Positions 1 to 11,625 of a DNA stretch of 64,000 nucleotides are shown here, one piece after another. A program made the position numbers and the translations under genes. This stretch comes from Canna indica (Eukaryota; Streptophyta; Magnoliopsida; Zingiberales; Cannaceae). The stretch spans positions 4,495,501 through 4,559,500 of the forward strand of contig CP136896.1 in assembly GCA_034359265.1 (NCBI GenBank). The letters are read 5' to 3'. Each line of letters opens with the position of its first letter. The first letter of the stretch is position 1. The notes beneath the pieces are model-generated. The model saw nothing but the letters and a program-made list of their open reading frames with translations. It had not been told where the DNA came from and made no database searches.

Positions 1-170
1 AATAATTGTTATCAGCAACGGAATCGAGTCCGTGGCAACCCCGTTGCTGATAATATTATTAGCAACGGCGCAAGCGACCGTTGCTGATCCGTTGCTAAAT
101 TATCAGCAACACGTCTTTCTGCCACGGCTCCGTTGAAACGGTTGGGGCCGTTGCTGATGTCCACTATTCC
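1..170. repeat. Palindromic subterminal-type repeats
   Basis: The motif AGCAACGG and its complement CCGTTGCT recur about ten times in alternating orientation. Short inverted and direct motif arrays of this kind are typical of the subterminal regions of CACTA-type DNA transposons. The outer end and any terminal CACTA sequence would lie outside the window, so the class is inference. Confidence 0.5.
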
Positions 171-173
171 AGT

Positions 174-174
<1 letters not shown>

Positions 175-217
<43 letters not shown>
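175..217 (+). repeat. (CT)n microsatellite
   Basis: An uninterrupted CT dinucleotide run of about 43 bases. The open frame across it encodes only alternating Ser-Leu and is not a gene. From here to 533 the sequence is AT-rich with scattered copies of GATTTCTGTCGAAGC and no recognisable gene. Confidence 0.95.
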
Positions 218-218
<1 letters not shown>

Positions 219-533
219 ACGAAGCTTGAGGATTTCTGTCGCCTCTTGCCTACATGATTTCTGTCGAAGCTTAATATTTTATTATGATTTTTGTCGAAGC
301 CCGCTGTATATTCAAGATTGATTGATTAAACCTAATTTATTTGATGCATTCTTCCTCATCTGTATGATTTCTCGCCTTTTGATTTTTGTCGAAGCCTGCT
401 TTTTCTTCATGGTTGATGTTTTATTGATGCTAATATCCTCAATAACAATTTTAAATTTCATGATTTCTGTTTGATTTCTCACCGTTTTAAATTTATGTTG
501 ATCTAATATTCAAGATTTCTGTTGAAGCCTGTT

Positions 534-855
534 TGTTGAAATTCGAACCTCAATTGACTGATCTCCAAGAATGCAAGAAGTCGGGGAGAATATGTGTTCT
601 TCCCTAAATTATTTTATTAGCTACTTAACCACCGAAAAAAGATCATTCTACAGAGTTTGAATCAATACACACTTAATAGCTGCATTGTTCTAATTGAGTC
701 AAAGTAAAGGTAAAAGGAAAAAAACCTATTTTACCCCTGAGTACATAACTCTCTTATCATATGCAGTGAAAGGACAAAGAAGTAAAATTAAGTACAAAAT
801 AACATCCAGGGAAAACTATTACAATAAGCTAAATGTGTACAGCATACATGATTCA
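534..855 (-). repeat. 3' LTR of copia element 1
   Basis: About 322 bp beginning TGAATCATG and ending TTTCAACA on the minus strand, directly after a purine tract (AAGGGGGGAC). Much of it is repeated at 8540-8810, which identifies it as an LTR. Confidence 0.8.
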
Positions 856-909
856 ATAGTCCCCCCTTAAGTTAGTACTGGAGAATAAATTCTCCAGGCC
901 TAACTTGCT

Positions 910-1400
910 TTAAAAACCTTGATGCTCCTTGCCTGGTAATGCTTTAGTCAATATGTCTGCAACTTGACATTTGCATGATATGTAGGTTGGAGCAATGAGT
1001 CCCTGTTGGAGCTTCTCCCTCACAAAATAGCAATCTATTTCAAGGTGTTTAGTTCGTTCATGAAAAACAAGGTTAGCTGCGATATGTAATGCACTTTGAT
1101 TATCACAGTAAAGTGTAACAGGAAGTTTACATTTGATACCAATTTTATTTATCAAGTTAATAATCCACACCAACTCAGCTGAGGCACTTGAGAGTGCTCG
1201 AAGTTCACTTTCAGCACTTGATTTGCTAACTGTTGTCTGTTTTTTGCTTTTCCAACTTATAAGTGATGATCCTAATTTTACACAATATCCTGTGATTGAT
1301 CTTCGAGTAAGAGTACAGCTTTCCCAATCAGCATCACAGTACCCTATTATTGAATTAAGTTATAGGATCAGATGAATAAAATAACCCAAGTCCATGTGTA
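910..1400 (-). pseudogene. Copia 1 RNase H domain, broken
   Basis: The frame at 910-1173 encodes the C-terminal part of copia RNase H: YCDNQSALHIAAN, HERTKHLEIDCYFVRE and the end motif ADILTKALP. Upstream (1174-1400) the complement still resembles the SKKQ...SSAEAE region but lies in other frames with stops. The piece is non-functional and belongs to the pol remnant that continues at 1541. Confidence 0.8.
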
Positions 1401-1540
1401 CCTTTGAGGTATTTTACTATTCTCAGTGCAGCTTTCATATGCAATTGATTTGGCTATTTGGTGTGCTGGCTTAGTGAATGTACGTTATATGTTATGTCTG
1501 GCCGAGTGATTGTTATATACAATAATTTTCCTATGAGTCT

Positions 1541-2503
1541 TTAGAATGCACATCTATCTTCTAATGACAACTCTGGTGTCTCAGCATCATTGTTAACTTT
1601 GCTCTTTAATTGCATAGGAGTTTCTTTTGGCTTGCAATTAGTCAAATTCATTTCTTTTAGCAAATCTAATATGTACTTTCTTTGACATATATGTGTGCCT
1701 GTAGTGTTTCTTTTAATTTCTAGACCTAGGAAATATGTCAAACTCCGCAAATCTCTTATTTTGAATTGATTTCTGAGATGCCTCTTCATATCTAAAATTC
1801 CCTCTTCATCATTCCCTGTTAGTATGATATCATCGACATAAACAAGAATGATAACTGATTTATTTTCATTTTTCATTACAAACAAACAATTGTCTGTATA
1901 GCACTGTTTGTATCCAAATGAAATCATTCTCTCAAAAAGTTTGACAAACCATTGCCTCCCTGCTTGCTTTAAGCCATAGATAGATTTCAGTAATTTGCAT
2001 ACTCTCCTATCCTTTTGATCTCCATAACCTGGAGGTTTGAGCATGTAGACCTCTTCATGTAAATCTCCATGTAAGTAAGCATTGCTTACATCTAATTGAG
2101 TCATTGGCCACTTCTCAGCTGTAGCAACAACAATCAAAGCTCTCACAGTTGTCATTTTCTACACAGGTGCAAAGGTTTCAATATAATCAAAGCCCTCTAT
2201 TTGAGTAAAACTTTTTGCAACTAGTATTGATTTATACTTTTCAACTTCACCTTTTGGTTTGAATTTAGTACGAAATACCCATTTGCATCCTATGGCTTTT
2301 TTTCCAGGTGGTAATTCACATAGCTCCCAGGTTTTGTTCTCTTCAAGAGTTGAAATTTCAGCTTGCATAGATTTTGTCCATAGATGACTTTGTCTTACAC
2401 TTTCATAACTGTTGGGATCACTGTGTGTATCTATGATAGTTAAAAAACTCCTATGTGCTCTAGGCAACATTGTAAGGTCATCATATTTTGAAATAAGATA
2501 CAA
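1541..2503 (-). pseudogene. Copia 1 reverse transcriptase, broken
   Basis: Two adjacent minus-strand frames hold a nearly whole copia reverse transcriptase (RVT_2 type). The piece at 2159-2503 has WELCELPPGKKAIGCKWVF and ends at ETFAPV. The piece at 1541-2155 has QLDVSNAYLHGDL, KSIYGLKQAGRQW and the catalytic YVDD box. A stop lies between them at about 2156-2158. In an intact element this enzyme copies element RNA into DNA in cytoplasmic particles; here it cannot be made as one protein. Confidence 0.9.
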
Positions 2504-2660
2504 TATAGATGTTTCTTTTGCTTCAGGAGCTGTGATGTTGTTACAATGGTAGTCTTGTAACCTTGCTGGTTTTCTAGAAATCCTTTGACTTTTCCTAACA
2601 AATTAACTTCTCTTGACTCTCTTGGTTTGTTTATGATACATATATATCTTACATTCCATT

Positions 2661-3717
2661 TTATGTTTCAATTACTTCTGTGATGGATTGATTTTTCTCT
2701 CTTGTGCTTGACTGTTCTGTTTCACTAGGTTCAGTCTCATTGTATTGTATGAGATCAACTACCGACTTTTTTGCTAAAGATGTTTCTCTTATGCTAGACT
2801 GCTCTGTTATTTCTCTAGGCTGAATTTGGTTATCTGATTTCATTATACAATCATCAGCTGAATTGTCATTATGACTGAAGAAATCATTTTCTTTTTCTAG
2901 TCCTCTTTTATCAGTAAGAGGAAACATAGAACTTGAATTTTGGGTTTCTTGTGTATTGAATGGTAGTATATTCACCATAAACCTGACATCTCTGGACACC
3001 CTAATAGCTTTTGTGTTTAAATCATACACCTTATACCCTTTTTTTCCCATAAGGGTAGCCTATGAATACACATTCATTAGCCTTAGGGTCAAACTTACTC
3101 CTTCCTTGCTTTAGAGTACTAGCATAGCATAAACACCCAAACACTTTTAAATGTGTGAAGGATGGCTTACACTTATACATCATTTCATAAGGAGTCTTAT
3201 TGTTTATCACTGCACTTGGAATTCTATTGATCAAATATGTGGCTGTCAATATACATTCTCCCCAAAATTCTAATGGAAGTTGTGATTGAAACCTCAAACT
3301 CCTAGCTACCTCTAGGAGATGTCTGTGTTTCCTCTCATCAATAACATTATGTTGAGGGGTTTCAACACATGTACTTTGATGTACAATTCCATATTGGCTT
3401 AATAATGCATTCATAATTGAGTTGAAAAACTCAGTTCCATTGTCTGTTCTAATTGTTCTAATGATTTTTGAGTATTGAGTGTGTACCATTTTGATAAAAC
3501 TTCTCAAGATATCAGCTACTTGACATTTGAATGCAAACAAATAAGTCCAACAACTTCGAGTAAAATCATCAACTATTGTAAAAAAATAGGAGTTTCCATC
3601 ATGTGTTTTAACTCTATGAGGACCCCACACATCACAATGAATCAATTCAAAAACATATGATGTTTTATTGATAATGTGTTGAAAAGGAAGCCTACACTGT
3701 TTTGCCAAAGGACACAC
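2661..3717 (-). pseudogene. Copia 1 integrase, broken
   Basis: The 228-codon frame at 3031-3717 carries the integrase core. The first acidic residue is in HCDVWGP, the second in RTDNGTEF and the glutamate in DERKHRH; FWGECILTATYLINR and VFGCLCYA follow. The frame at 2661-3050 is the low-complexity linker between integrase and reverse transcriptase. The zinc-binding HHCC segment lies in a separate frame (3692-3904), so at least one frameshift separates it from the core. Confidence 0.88.
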
Positions 3718-3990
3718 TTTGCAAAAAAAAATCAGGTGTATTCTTTATTTTAGGTATGCATTCTGACAGTAATTTCATTCTATTGACAGATACATGACCT
3801 AACCTCATATGCCAAACTAAAAAAATATCAGAAGTTACTGACATTACTCTTGTATTTTGCTTGTCATTGTAGCTTACAGGAGATACTCCTTTTATCAGAT
3901 GCAATCCACCTTCTTCTTTACCACTCGCCAGGATTTTCCTCGAAGCAAGGTCCTAGATTACAAATCCATTAGAGTCAAAAGTAACTGAAC
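3692..3990 (-). pseudogene. Copia 1 pre-integrase (HHCC) segment
   Basis: The minus-strand frame reads WHMRLGHVSVNRM, which is the GAG_pre-integrase histidine pair. Upstream, the sequence to 3990 continues as the C-terminal side of the protease region, with DSNGF and LASRKILASGKEEGGL, and has one in-frame stop. This reading frame resumes on the far side of the solo LTR, at 5400. Confidence 0.8.
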
Positions 3991-3997
3991 AATTTAG

Positions 3998-5394
3998 TGT
4001 TGGCTTTAGGATTTCAACATTAGTCTTAATCTCGGTTTTGATGATAACAAACATGGGACTAATGATTTCATTGAGAATATCTTTCAGGTTCCATATCAAT
4101 TAGCGTTCGATGTCCTTGATCGAAAATATCGGAAGAAATCGGAAATCGGAAGGACATTGATCGCCGCGCTCGGGTTCGTCGCAAAATTTCTCGAAGAGCG
4201 ACGCGTGCACCAAAGAAGTATTGGACGGGCTCAAAGATCACATGAAAGCTCTCCAAATTGATGGTCGTTGAAAGCCGAAACCCAGAAACAAAGCGCGGAA
4301 GAAAACCAGGCTGAAAAATTCAATTCAGCCTAAATTTGGTCGACCGAGCGGTTGACCGAACAGGGTAAGAAAAAGGCAACAGCTACTTCGATCGATCGAG
4401 GCCCAAAATGGGCAGTAGCTGTGTCGGTCGACCGACCTGCGTTTGCTGAAGACGCAAGATCGCGTCGGTGGACCGAATGTAGGATCGAAGGAGTTGCGTC
4501 TGGGCGGTCAACCCGTCGGTCGACCGACCACAGAGAGAAGAGCAGCGGTCGATCGACCAATCAACCGACGGCTTGCAACGGATAGAAAACTATCCGTTGA
4601 GCTGCCGTTTCTTCAGAAAGGTATAAATACACCATCATAATTCATTTTACTTTCTTCTCTCCATCTTACAGATTTTATTGAGTATTATAAGAGAGATTTA
4701 AGCCTTCCAAAAAGATTAGGGTTTGCGCTCAATTCTTTCGACGACAACTTCTTCAAGCACACACTCTGCCTCAACTCGAGAATTGATTCGAGCTCTACGA
4801 CTCAGCGAGTTGGAGGATCCAAGGCTTGGAAAAGAGCACTAATTCTTGGTTTCATTTCTAAGCTCCTTTCGTTGCAATTTTTACATGTTATTTGAACATT
4901 GTTTAATTTGGGTTTGTACGAAGATCGGGTGTTAAGTCTTCTTGTGTGAAAGTGGTTACCTTGGTCAAAAAGTGTAAAGCCACTTGTTGTAAAATTAGTT
5001 GTTACTAGGATTAGTCAAGTTGTCCCTTAGGGTTGAGGTGGAAGAGTGCTCTCGATAAGAAGGCGAAGACTTTCGGGTGTGGAAGTACCTTAGGTCGAGA
5101 GTAAGACTCTTCAAGTCAAAGTCCTCTGTGTAAGGGAAATGAAAATTAATCTAGTAAAACTAGTTTGAAAATACTAAGCGGGGTGCTTAGGTAGTGGAGT
5201 AGGCATTGGGGCCGAACCACTATAAATCCTGTGTTTGCATTATTATTTATTATTGCTTGTGCTTAATTCTTTATATCGCTTCCGTATCAAATCCTAAGAT
5301 TGTAAATTGCCTAAACGATTAAAATCGAATTTAGGCTAATCAATTTAGTAAACACACTATTCACCCCCCCTCTAGTGTCGTCATTTCGCCTACA
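3998..5394. mobile_element. Solo LTR, SIRE/Maximus-like copia
   Basis: A 1397-bp LTR starting TGTTGGCTTTAGG and ending CATTTCGCCTACA (TG...CA). It is flanked by identical 5-bp target duplications TTTAG (3993-3997 and 5395-5399) and sits inside the protease region of copia 1. The coding sequence joins cleanly if it is removed. A second copy at 6308 is preceded by a purine tract AAAAAGGGGGAGAT, which fixes the plus-strand orientation and resembles SIRE/Maximus elements. A TATAAATA box lies at about 4622. The region 4335-4560 is dense in GGTCGACC-type palindromes. Confidence 0.92.
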
Positions 5395-5399
5395 TTTAG

Positions 5400-5774
5400 T
5401 TCCTTAGTCAACTTGCTAACAGATATCAGATTGATTTTGAAGGATGACACTGATAATGTGGCTTTGAGTTGGATATTTCTGTTTATATATGCATCTCCTG
5501 CATGAGTTACTTCAGTGGTTATACCATTTGGTAATTGGACTTTGTCACTGTGACTTGGTTTTACTGAAGTATCAAGACTTAGGTATTTAGATGCTATGTG
5601 GTTTGTGGCACCAGTATCAATAACCCAAACTTTAGGAGTAGTACAAGCTATTGAAAAAGCTTTGTTACCTGCCATGTTTGCCTGTTGATGACTGGGTAAT
5701 TTTTCCTTTAGCATGTTGATTAAGTTGTACAGTTGTTCTTCATTGAAACCAGAAACCATTTCCTCTATTTTCAA
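5400..5774 (-). pseudogene. Copia 1 protease region
   Basis: The minus-strand frame encodes the aspartic-protease core VIDTGATNHIAS, with the catalytic Asp-Thr-Gly triad, followed by LPNG and the SFKINLISVSKLTKEL block. It follows the gag zinc knuckle and is cut at the KEL codons by the solo LTR. The protease would normally cleave the Gag-Pol polyprotein; here the frame is truncated. Confidence 0.85.
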
Positions 5775-5865
5775 AGTAACTTTTTAACTGCTTGTACTTG
5801 CTGAATTTTCTTGCTGTGGTTCTCCTTCATGAGTACCTTCAGCCAACATAGCCTTAGGATTGTAA

Positions 5866-5985
5866 TTTCTTTTGAATTGTTGTTCTGCCTTTTGTTTTCC
5901 TTTGTGCCATTTGTGTCCACTAGGGAAATCATGCAATCAGTAGCAATTTTCTTTGGCATGTCCTGGCTTTGAACAATTCTCACAA
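5866..5985 (-). repeat. 115-120 bp segment duplicated at 7500-7618
   Basis: The zinc-knuckle region of copia 1 gag appears twice, here and at 7500-7618, in the same orientation with only a few base differences (for example AATCAT against AACCAT). The duplicates flank the inserted 5986-7499 segment exactly, so they arose with that insertion or in its repair. Confidence 0.85.
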
Positions 5986-7499
5986 TGGAGAGAAAAGTAT
6001 AAAAAAATTGGAGAGAAAATTATAGATAAAGGGGAGAAAAATATAGGAAATCCATGCATATAGATAGGGAGAGTTTAATTATATATGAGAAATGTATAGG
6101 AAAAAAGGGGAGAAAAGTATAGAAAAATTGGAGAGAAAATTATAGATAAAGGGGAGAAAAATATAGGAAATTCATGCATATATATAGGGAGAGTTTAATT
6201 ATATAGATATGCATGTTGATAGGCGGAGAAATCCCTTAGTTGATATCCTTGTGCTTTAATGTATATATTTTCTTAAGGATGTTTGTCATCATCAAAAAGG
6301 GGGAGATTGTTGGCTTTAGGTTTTCAACCTTAGTCTTAATCTTGGTTTTGATGATAACAAACATGAGACTAATGATTTCATTGAGAATATCTTTCAGGTT
6401 CCATATCAATTAGCGTTCGATGTCCTCGATCAAAAATATCGAATGAAATCGGAAATCGGAAAGACATTGATCGTCGCGCTCGAGTTCGTCGCAAAATTTC
6501 TCGAAGAGCAACGCGTGCACTAAAGACGTATTGGACGGGGTCAAAGATCACATGAAAGCTCTCCAAGTTGATGGTCGTTGAAAGCTGTAACCCGGAAACA
6601 AAGCGCGGAAGAAAACCAGGCTGAAAAATTCAATTCAGCCTAAATTCGATTGACCGAGCGATTGACCAAACATGGTAAGAAAAAGGCAACAGCTACTTCG
6701 ATTGACCGGACGGTCGACCGATCGAGGCCCAAAATGGGCAGTAGCTGTGTCGGTCGACCGACCTGTGTTTGCTGAAGACGCAAGATCGCGTCGGTCGACC
6801 GAATGTAGGATCGAAGGAGTTGCGTCTGGGCGGTCGACCCGTCGGTCGATCAACCACAGAGAGAAGAGCAGCGATCGAATGACCAGTCGATCGGTCGGTC
6901 GATCGACCAATCAACCGATGGCCTGCAACGGATAGAAAACTATCCGTTGAGCTGTCGTTTCTTCAGAAAGGTATAAATACACCCTCATAATTCATTTTAC
7001 TTTCTTCTCTCCATCTTACAGATTTTATTGAGTATTATAAGAGAGGTTTAAGCCTTCCAAAAAGATTAGGGCTTGCGCTCAATTCTTCCGACGACAACTT
7101 CTTCAAGCGCACACTCTGCCTCAACTCGAGAATTGATTCGAGCTCTACGACTCAACGAGTTGGAGGATCCAAGGCTTGGAAAAGAGCACTAATTCTTGGT
7201 TTCATTTCTAAGCTCCTTTCGTTGTAATTTTTACCTGTTATTTGAACATTGTTTAATTTGGGTTTGTACGAAGACCGGGTGTTAGGTCTTCTTGTGTGAA
7301 AGTGGTTACCTTGGTCAAAAAGTGTAAAGCCACTTGTTGTAAAATTAGTTGTTACTAGGATTAGTCAAGTTGTCCCTTAGGGTTGAGGTGGAAGAGTGCT
7401 CTCGATAAGAAGACGAAGACTTTCGGGTCTGGAAGTACCTTAGGTCGAGAGTGAGACTCTTCAAGTCAAAGTCCTCTGTGTAAGGGAAATGAAAATTAA
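5986..7499 (+). mobile_element. Truncated SIRE-like element: 3' end plus partial LTR
   Basis: 5986-6307 is AT-rich internal sequence with a tandem duplication of about 110 bp (GGAGAAAAATATAGG units), ending in the purine tract at 6298-6307. A partial LTR follows at 6308-7499, matching 3998 to about 5160 with scattered substitutions. It stops abruptly at GAAAATTAAT without its last 200 bp or so. There is no 5' LTR and no normal 5-bp target duplication; a duplicated gag segment flanks it instead. Confidence 0.85.
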
Positions 7500-8466
7500 T
7501 TTCTTTTGAATTGTTGTTCTGCCTTTTGTTTTCCTTTGTGCCATTTGTGTCCACTAGGGAAACCATGCAATCAGTAGCAATTTTCTTTGGTATGTCCCGA
7601 CTTTGAACAATTCTCACAAAATTTCTTCTGATAAGGTAAATTTCGGCCTTTTCCAAACTGATTTGGACTCTGATTCTGATCTGATTCTGATCTGATTCTG
7701 ATTCTGATTCTCACAAACTGAGTGCTACACTTTCAATACCGGCTGTTATGTTCATTCTAACAGCTCTTTGTGACTCTTCTTGCTCTGAAAGTGAATATAC
7801 TTGAGCAATGTCAGGTGTTGGTTTCATTAGAAGTATTTGACCTCTAATTCCCATATAACTTTCGTTTAATCCAATTAGGAATTGTCTCATTTTGCCCTTT
7901 TCCATGCAATCACAGTTAGAACTAGTACCTATGGCTTCTAATTCATCCCACATGCATTTCAATTTAGTATAATATTCTGAAATTGACAAATTACCTTGCT
8001 TTGTGATTGTGATTTGCAGATGTAGCTCAAAGATCCGCGGTTCATTTGTTTTCCCAAATCTTCTTTCGAGATCAGACCACATACTTGCAGCTGTCTTCGC
8101 ATGGATGATATTGGGACTTAACTTTGACGAGATTGACTGCAATATCCATGACTTCACCATGTCGTCACACCTCCTCCATAATCCATATCTCGAAGTAGCT
8201 TCATCTGGTTGTTCGATTGAGCCATCCACAAACCCCCTCTTGTTCTTTGCCGAGAGAGCGATTCGCATTGAGGTCTTCCATGACAGGTAATTTTCGTGCC
8301 CTGTCAATTGGATTGAAACTAATGCTATGTTGGGATTGTCGTTCCTTTCAAGAAGATAGGGATTATCTTCGCTTTCAGCATACTCCAGTATATATCTGCC
8401 TTCAGGTGTACTTCTTGATTCTCCTGTCTGCGATCGGACGACTTGTGATCTTCTATTCCTCACCAT
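7500..8466 (-). pseudogene. Copia 1 gag, broken
   Basis: The 251-codon frame at 7711-8466 is a copia Gag of the UBN2/retrotran_gag type. It has ENYLSWKTSMRIALSAKNK near its start, then SMWSDLERRFGK and SEYYTKLKCMWDELEA. A zinc knuckle (Cys-X2-Cys-X4-His-X4-Cys, CENCSKSGHTKENC) follows at about 7565-7620 in another frame, with a stop just after. Between them (7660-7710) is a short repeat of CTGATTCTGAT. Gag would form the nucleocapsid; this copy is frameshifted. Confidence 0.88.
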
Positions 8467-8539
8467 TTCTTTGGCGATCGATCAGAATGTTTGCTCTAGC
8501 GATTTCGCTTCTTCTTGGATCGATTTTTCTCTGATACCA

Positions 8540-8810
8540 GGTTGAAATCTGAACCTCAATTGACTGATCTCCAAGAATGCAAGAAGTGGGGGAGAATATG
8601 TGTTCTTCCCCAAATTATTTTATTAGTTACTTAACCACCTAAAAAAGATCATTCTACAGAGTTTGAATCAATACACACTTAATAGATGCATCGTTCTAAT
8701 TGAGTCAAAGTAAAGGTAAAAGAAAAAAACCTATTTTACCCCTGAGTCAAAGTAAAGGACAAAAAAGTAAAATTACTTACAAAACAGCATACATGGAAAA
8801 CTATTTTACC
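8540..8810 (-). repeat. 5' LTR of copia element 1, rearranged
   Basis: It repeats the 3' LTR (534-855) from GGTTGAAAT onward. Inside it, CCTATTTTACCCCTGAGTCAAAG is duplicated and the outer end diverges after about 8810. The first base of the LTR edge is changed from T to G compared with the other LTR. Confidence 0.75.
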
Positions 8811-9413
8811 CCTGAGTCAAAGTGAAGGGAGTTTGCACTTAGCACTTGTTTTTTTTATATGCTTTTTTAATTGCCTTCTTCGAAGCTTTAATAATGCCAA
8901 AAGATGAGCATGCATAAAATAGATTGATTCTTAATAAACTGTTGTTTTATAAAATTAGCTTTAAGTATTTGCATCCACTATCTGCTCTATATATATATAT
9001 ATATGTACCTTTCTCAGTGTTTTGCTGTCACTTTTGCATCTACTTACCAATTCTCTGAAATTTTCTTTGAGACGAATTCCAAATTGTTTGGTTGATATTC
9101 TTAGCAGAAGTACTCTTGAACCAAGGATAATATGTAATATAATTAGGCAAATCAGATATGTATTGAAGTATCGAGAATGTAATTAGGATACTGTTTTTAG
9201 TGAATAGTGAACAAATTATATACTTGTTTTTAGTGATCTACTTGTTCCTTCAAATAATTCCTTGAAATAATTCCCTGAAATAATTCCCAGTATTATATGT
9301 AGAAATGATTGTATTATATATTGTATTATATGCTTGATTAATGGTTGATACAAAGTTCTTGTTCCGATTTTTTTGTTTATTGTTTTTAGTGAACAATGGA
9401 TGAATAGTCATTC
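8811..9413. other. Non-coding spacer
   Basis: AT-rich sequence with a short (TA)n run at about 8990 and three near-repeats of AAATAATTCC at about 9255-9290. No gene is recognisable; it may include the 5' end of the Harbinger element that follows. Confidence 0.5.
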
Positions 9414-10418
9414 ATGTTATACGCTGCTACACGAAGAATGTATATCCATTTGCTTGCTATGTCTGCGGTTGGATATTTTTTTGTTAAATTTATAATGTGT
9501 GATGAGTATGAGAGGAGAGCGGTAGATGATAGAACTCTTGTTAGAAATATGACTTGTATGGATATTTTGGATTCCATTATCAGGGAAAGCGATAATAATT
9601 GTATTTGGGAGTTGAGAATGTCTAGAAATGCTTTTGCAAGACTTTGTGAGCTATTGATTGTTCAGGGTGGGTTAACGGGTGATGGGAGGGTGACCGTGGA
9701 GGAGCAAGTTGCTATTTTTGTAAATATTCTAGCCCATCACACAAAAAGTAGAACAATCTGAGTTAGGTTCAAAAGATCGGGAGAAACCATTAGTAGATAT
9801 TGTCATCGTGTGTTACATGTTGTTGTTAGATTACATGATGTCTTATTAGCAAAGCCAGAACCTGTGCCACAAGATTGCACCAATGAAAGATGGATGTGGT
9901 TCAAGGTAAGCTATATACCATTGATATCATAGTTGCTATTGTATTTAGAAGACCGTCAATTAATATTCGGTTTAAATTTTGTGTAGGAGTGTTTAGGAGC
10001 ATTAGATGGTACATATATAGCCGTTACACCACCTGCTGCAGACAGACCTAGATACATGACAAGGAAAGGAGGTCTTGCAACAAATGTGTTAGGAGTATGT
10101 ACACCAGATATGAATTTCATATATGTGTTATCGGGTTGGGAGGGGTCAACTTTTGATTCTAGAGTACTGTGTGATGCAGTTACGAGACCTAATGGATTGA
10201 ACGTCCCAGTTGGTATATCGTACATACACTTTATTATAATAATTGACTTACCATAATAATAACTAAAATTCATATAATAATTTTGTGGCTAGGTAACTAC
10301 TATCTTGTGGATGATGGATACACAAATGGGGATGGATTCCTTGCACCATATCGCGGTAGATGATATCATATTCAAGAGCGGGGCAATAGCCGAAGAGCAG
10401 CCCAAAATCGTGAGGAAC

Positions 10419-11417
10419 CTATGAAGCATCGACACCGACACGGACACGGGACACAACACGGACACAGACACGGGGACACATCAATTCCAAAAATTTACAG
10501 GACACGAACACGACATATATAGCATATATATAAATTAATTTTTTTAAAAAAGTCCACAGTTTATATATATATATATATAGTTCAAGAATTTATAATAATA
10601 TCATGATACTTTCATTGATATCAAACTTTTAATTTTCAATTTTTTCTAGGCCCCATTTAAAATATATGAAGCGTTCTAGATAATTTTTTATGTCAATACT
10701 TACTATTTCTTAGCCCCTTCCAAAAGCATGAGGCACAATATCTATTGACATCTCTCAAAAAAATTCTAAATTAGCATGTTTTAGTAGAACTAGTCATGTA
10801 CAACCACACGTAAACAAAAAGTTAAATAGAGTCTCACTATCTTCTTCATCAATCATTGTTGTTATCTTCTTCATTGAAAAATATTACTCTCCCAGTCTCT
10901 CCAACTTTGGTTCATCAAGAGAAAGATTGGCAACTTCAAGGATTCCATTATCTTTATCAATTGAAAATTCATCTTTTGTAATATTACTAATATCGTCTTA
11001 CATTATTGTTTCTCCTTTATTGTATTGGGGAGTTTTCCTTGAAATGAGACGAAGATTACTATGGACAAGTACTAAACTCTCCGCACGTTTAGGCTTCATC
11101 TTGTTTCTTTTAAGAAAATAGATAAAAGAGTAAATGCTCCAATTTCTTTCACAACAACAAGAAGATAAAATACTAAATTTCCTTGATTTTTTTTTTTTTT
11201 AAAAAAAAAGATGCATGGTTGGCCGTGTCCGGGCCGTGTCTGAGCCGTGTCCGGGCCGTGTCTGAGCCGTGTCCGAGCCGTGTCCGGGCAAAAAAAAAAC
11301 TTTGACTGGTCAAGACACTCTTGGACACGTGTGTTGGACGAGTGTCTTCGTGTGTCGGTGTCCGTGGAGTGTCGGACACGCAGACACGGCAGTCCCACGA
11401 AGTGTTAGTGTTTCCTA
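10419..11417. mobile_element. Mutator-like insertion with 9-bp target duplication
   Basis: GTGAGGAAC is present on both sides (10410-10418 and 11418-11426), and the Harbinger transposase reads across when the insert is removed. The ends are only weakly inverted (CTATGAAGCATCGACAC against TAGGAAACACTAACAC). Both subterminal regions are packed with GACACGG/CCGTGTC motifs (10427-10478 and 11222-11390). The middle is AT-rich with no open gene. A 9-bp duplication is the Mutator signature; the lack of long inverted repeats leaves the class as inference. Confidence 0.8.
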
Positions 11418-11625
11418 GTGAGGAACTGTTTAACTACAGACATGCACGAGCAAGATACGTAATCAAAAGATGTTTTGGTCTTTTAAAGAAGAGATGGGCT
11501 ATTCTTCGATCACCATCTTTTTATCCGATAAAAACCCAATGTCGCATTATTCTTGCTTGTGGTTTACTCCATAACTTTATTCGGATGAACATGGAAATTG
11601 ATCCGTTGGAGTCTGCTACCATCAT

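Larger units (their letters stand above)
534..8810 (-). mobile_element. Ty1-copia retrotransposon 1, decayed and interrupted
   Basis: Read on the minus strand the order is LTR, primer-binding site, gag, protease, integrase, reverse transcriptase, RNase H, polypurine tract, LTR, which is the Ty1-copia order. The primer site at 8529-8539 reads TGGTATCAGAG on the minus strand and matches the initiator tRNA-Met end. The polypurine tract is the complement of 859-870. The element is dead: every domain has stops or frameshifts. It is split by a solo LTR (3998-5394) and by part of a second element (5986-7499). Target duplications could not be identified because the right LTR end is rearranged. Confidence 0.9.

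Noticed and set aside
133..321. Open frame over the CT microsatellite
   Set aside because: It encodes Ser-Leu dipeptides from the repeat only.
962..3540. Shared peptide KCQVADIL in copia 1 integrase and RNase H as a sign of gene conversion
   Set aside because: VADIL-like motifs are usual in both places and the flanking DNA differs, so chance and family conservation suffice.
4330..4640. Open frames on both strands in the solo LTR
   Set aside because: They follow GGTCGACC palindromes, which are open in several frames; the same frames recur in the sister LTR and lie in non-coding LTR sequence.
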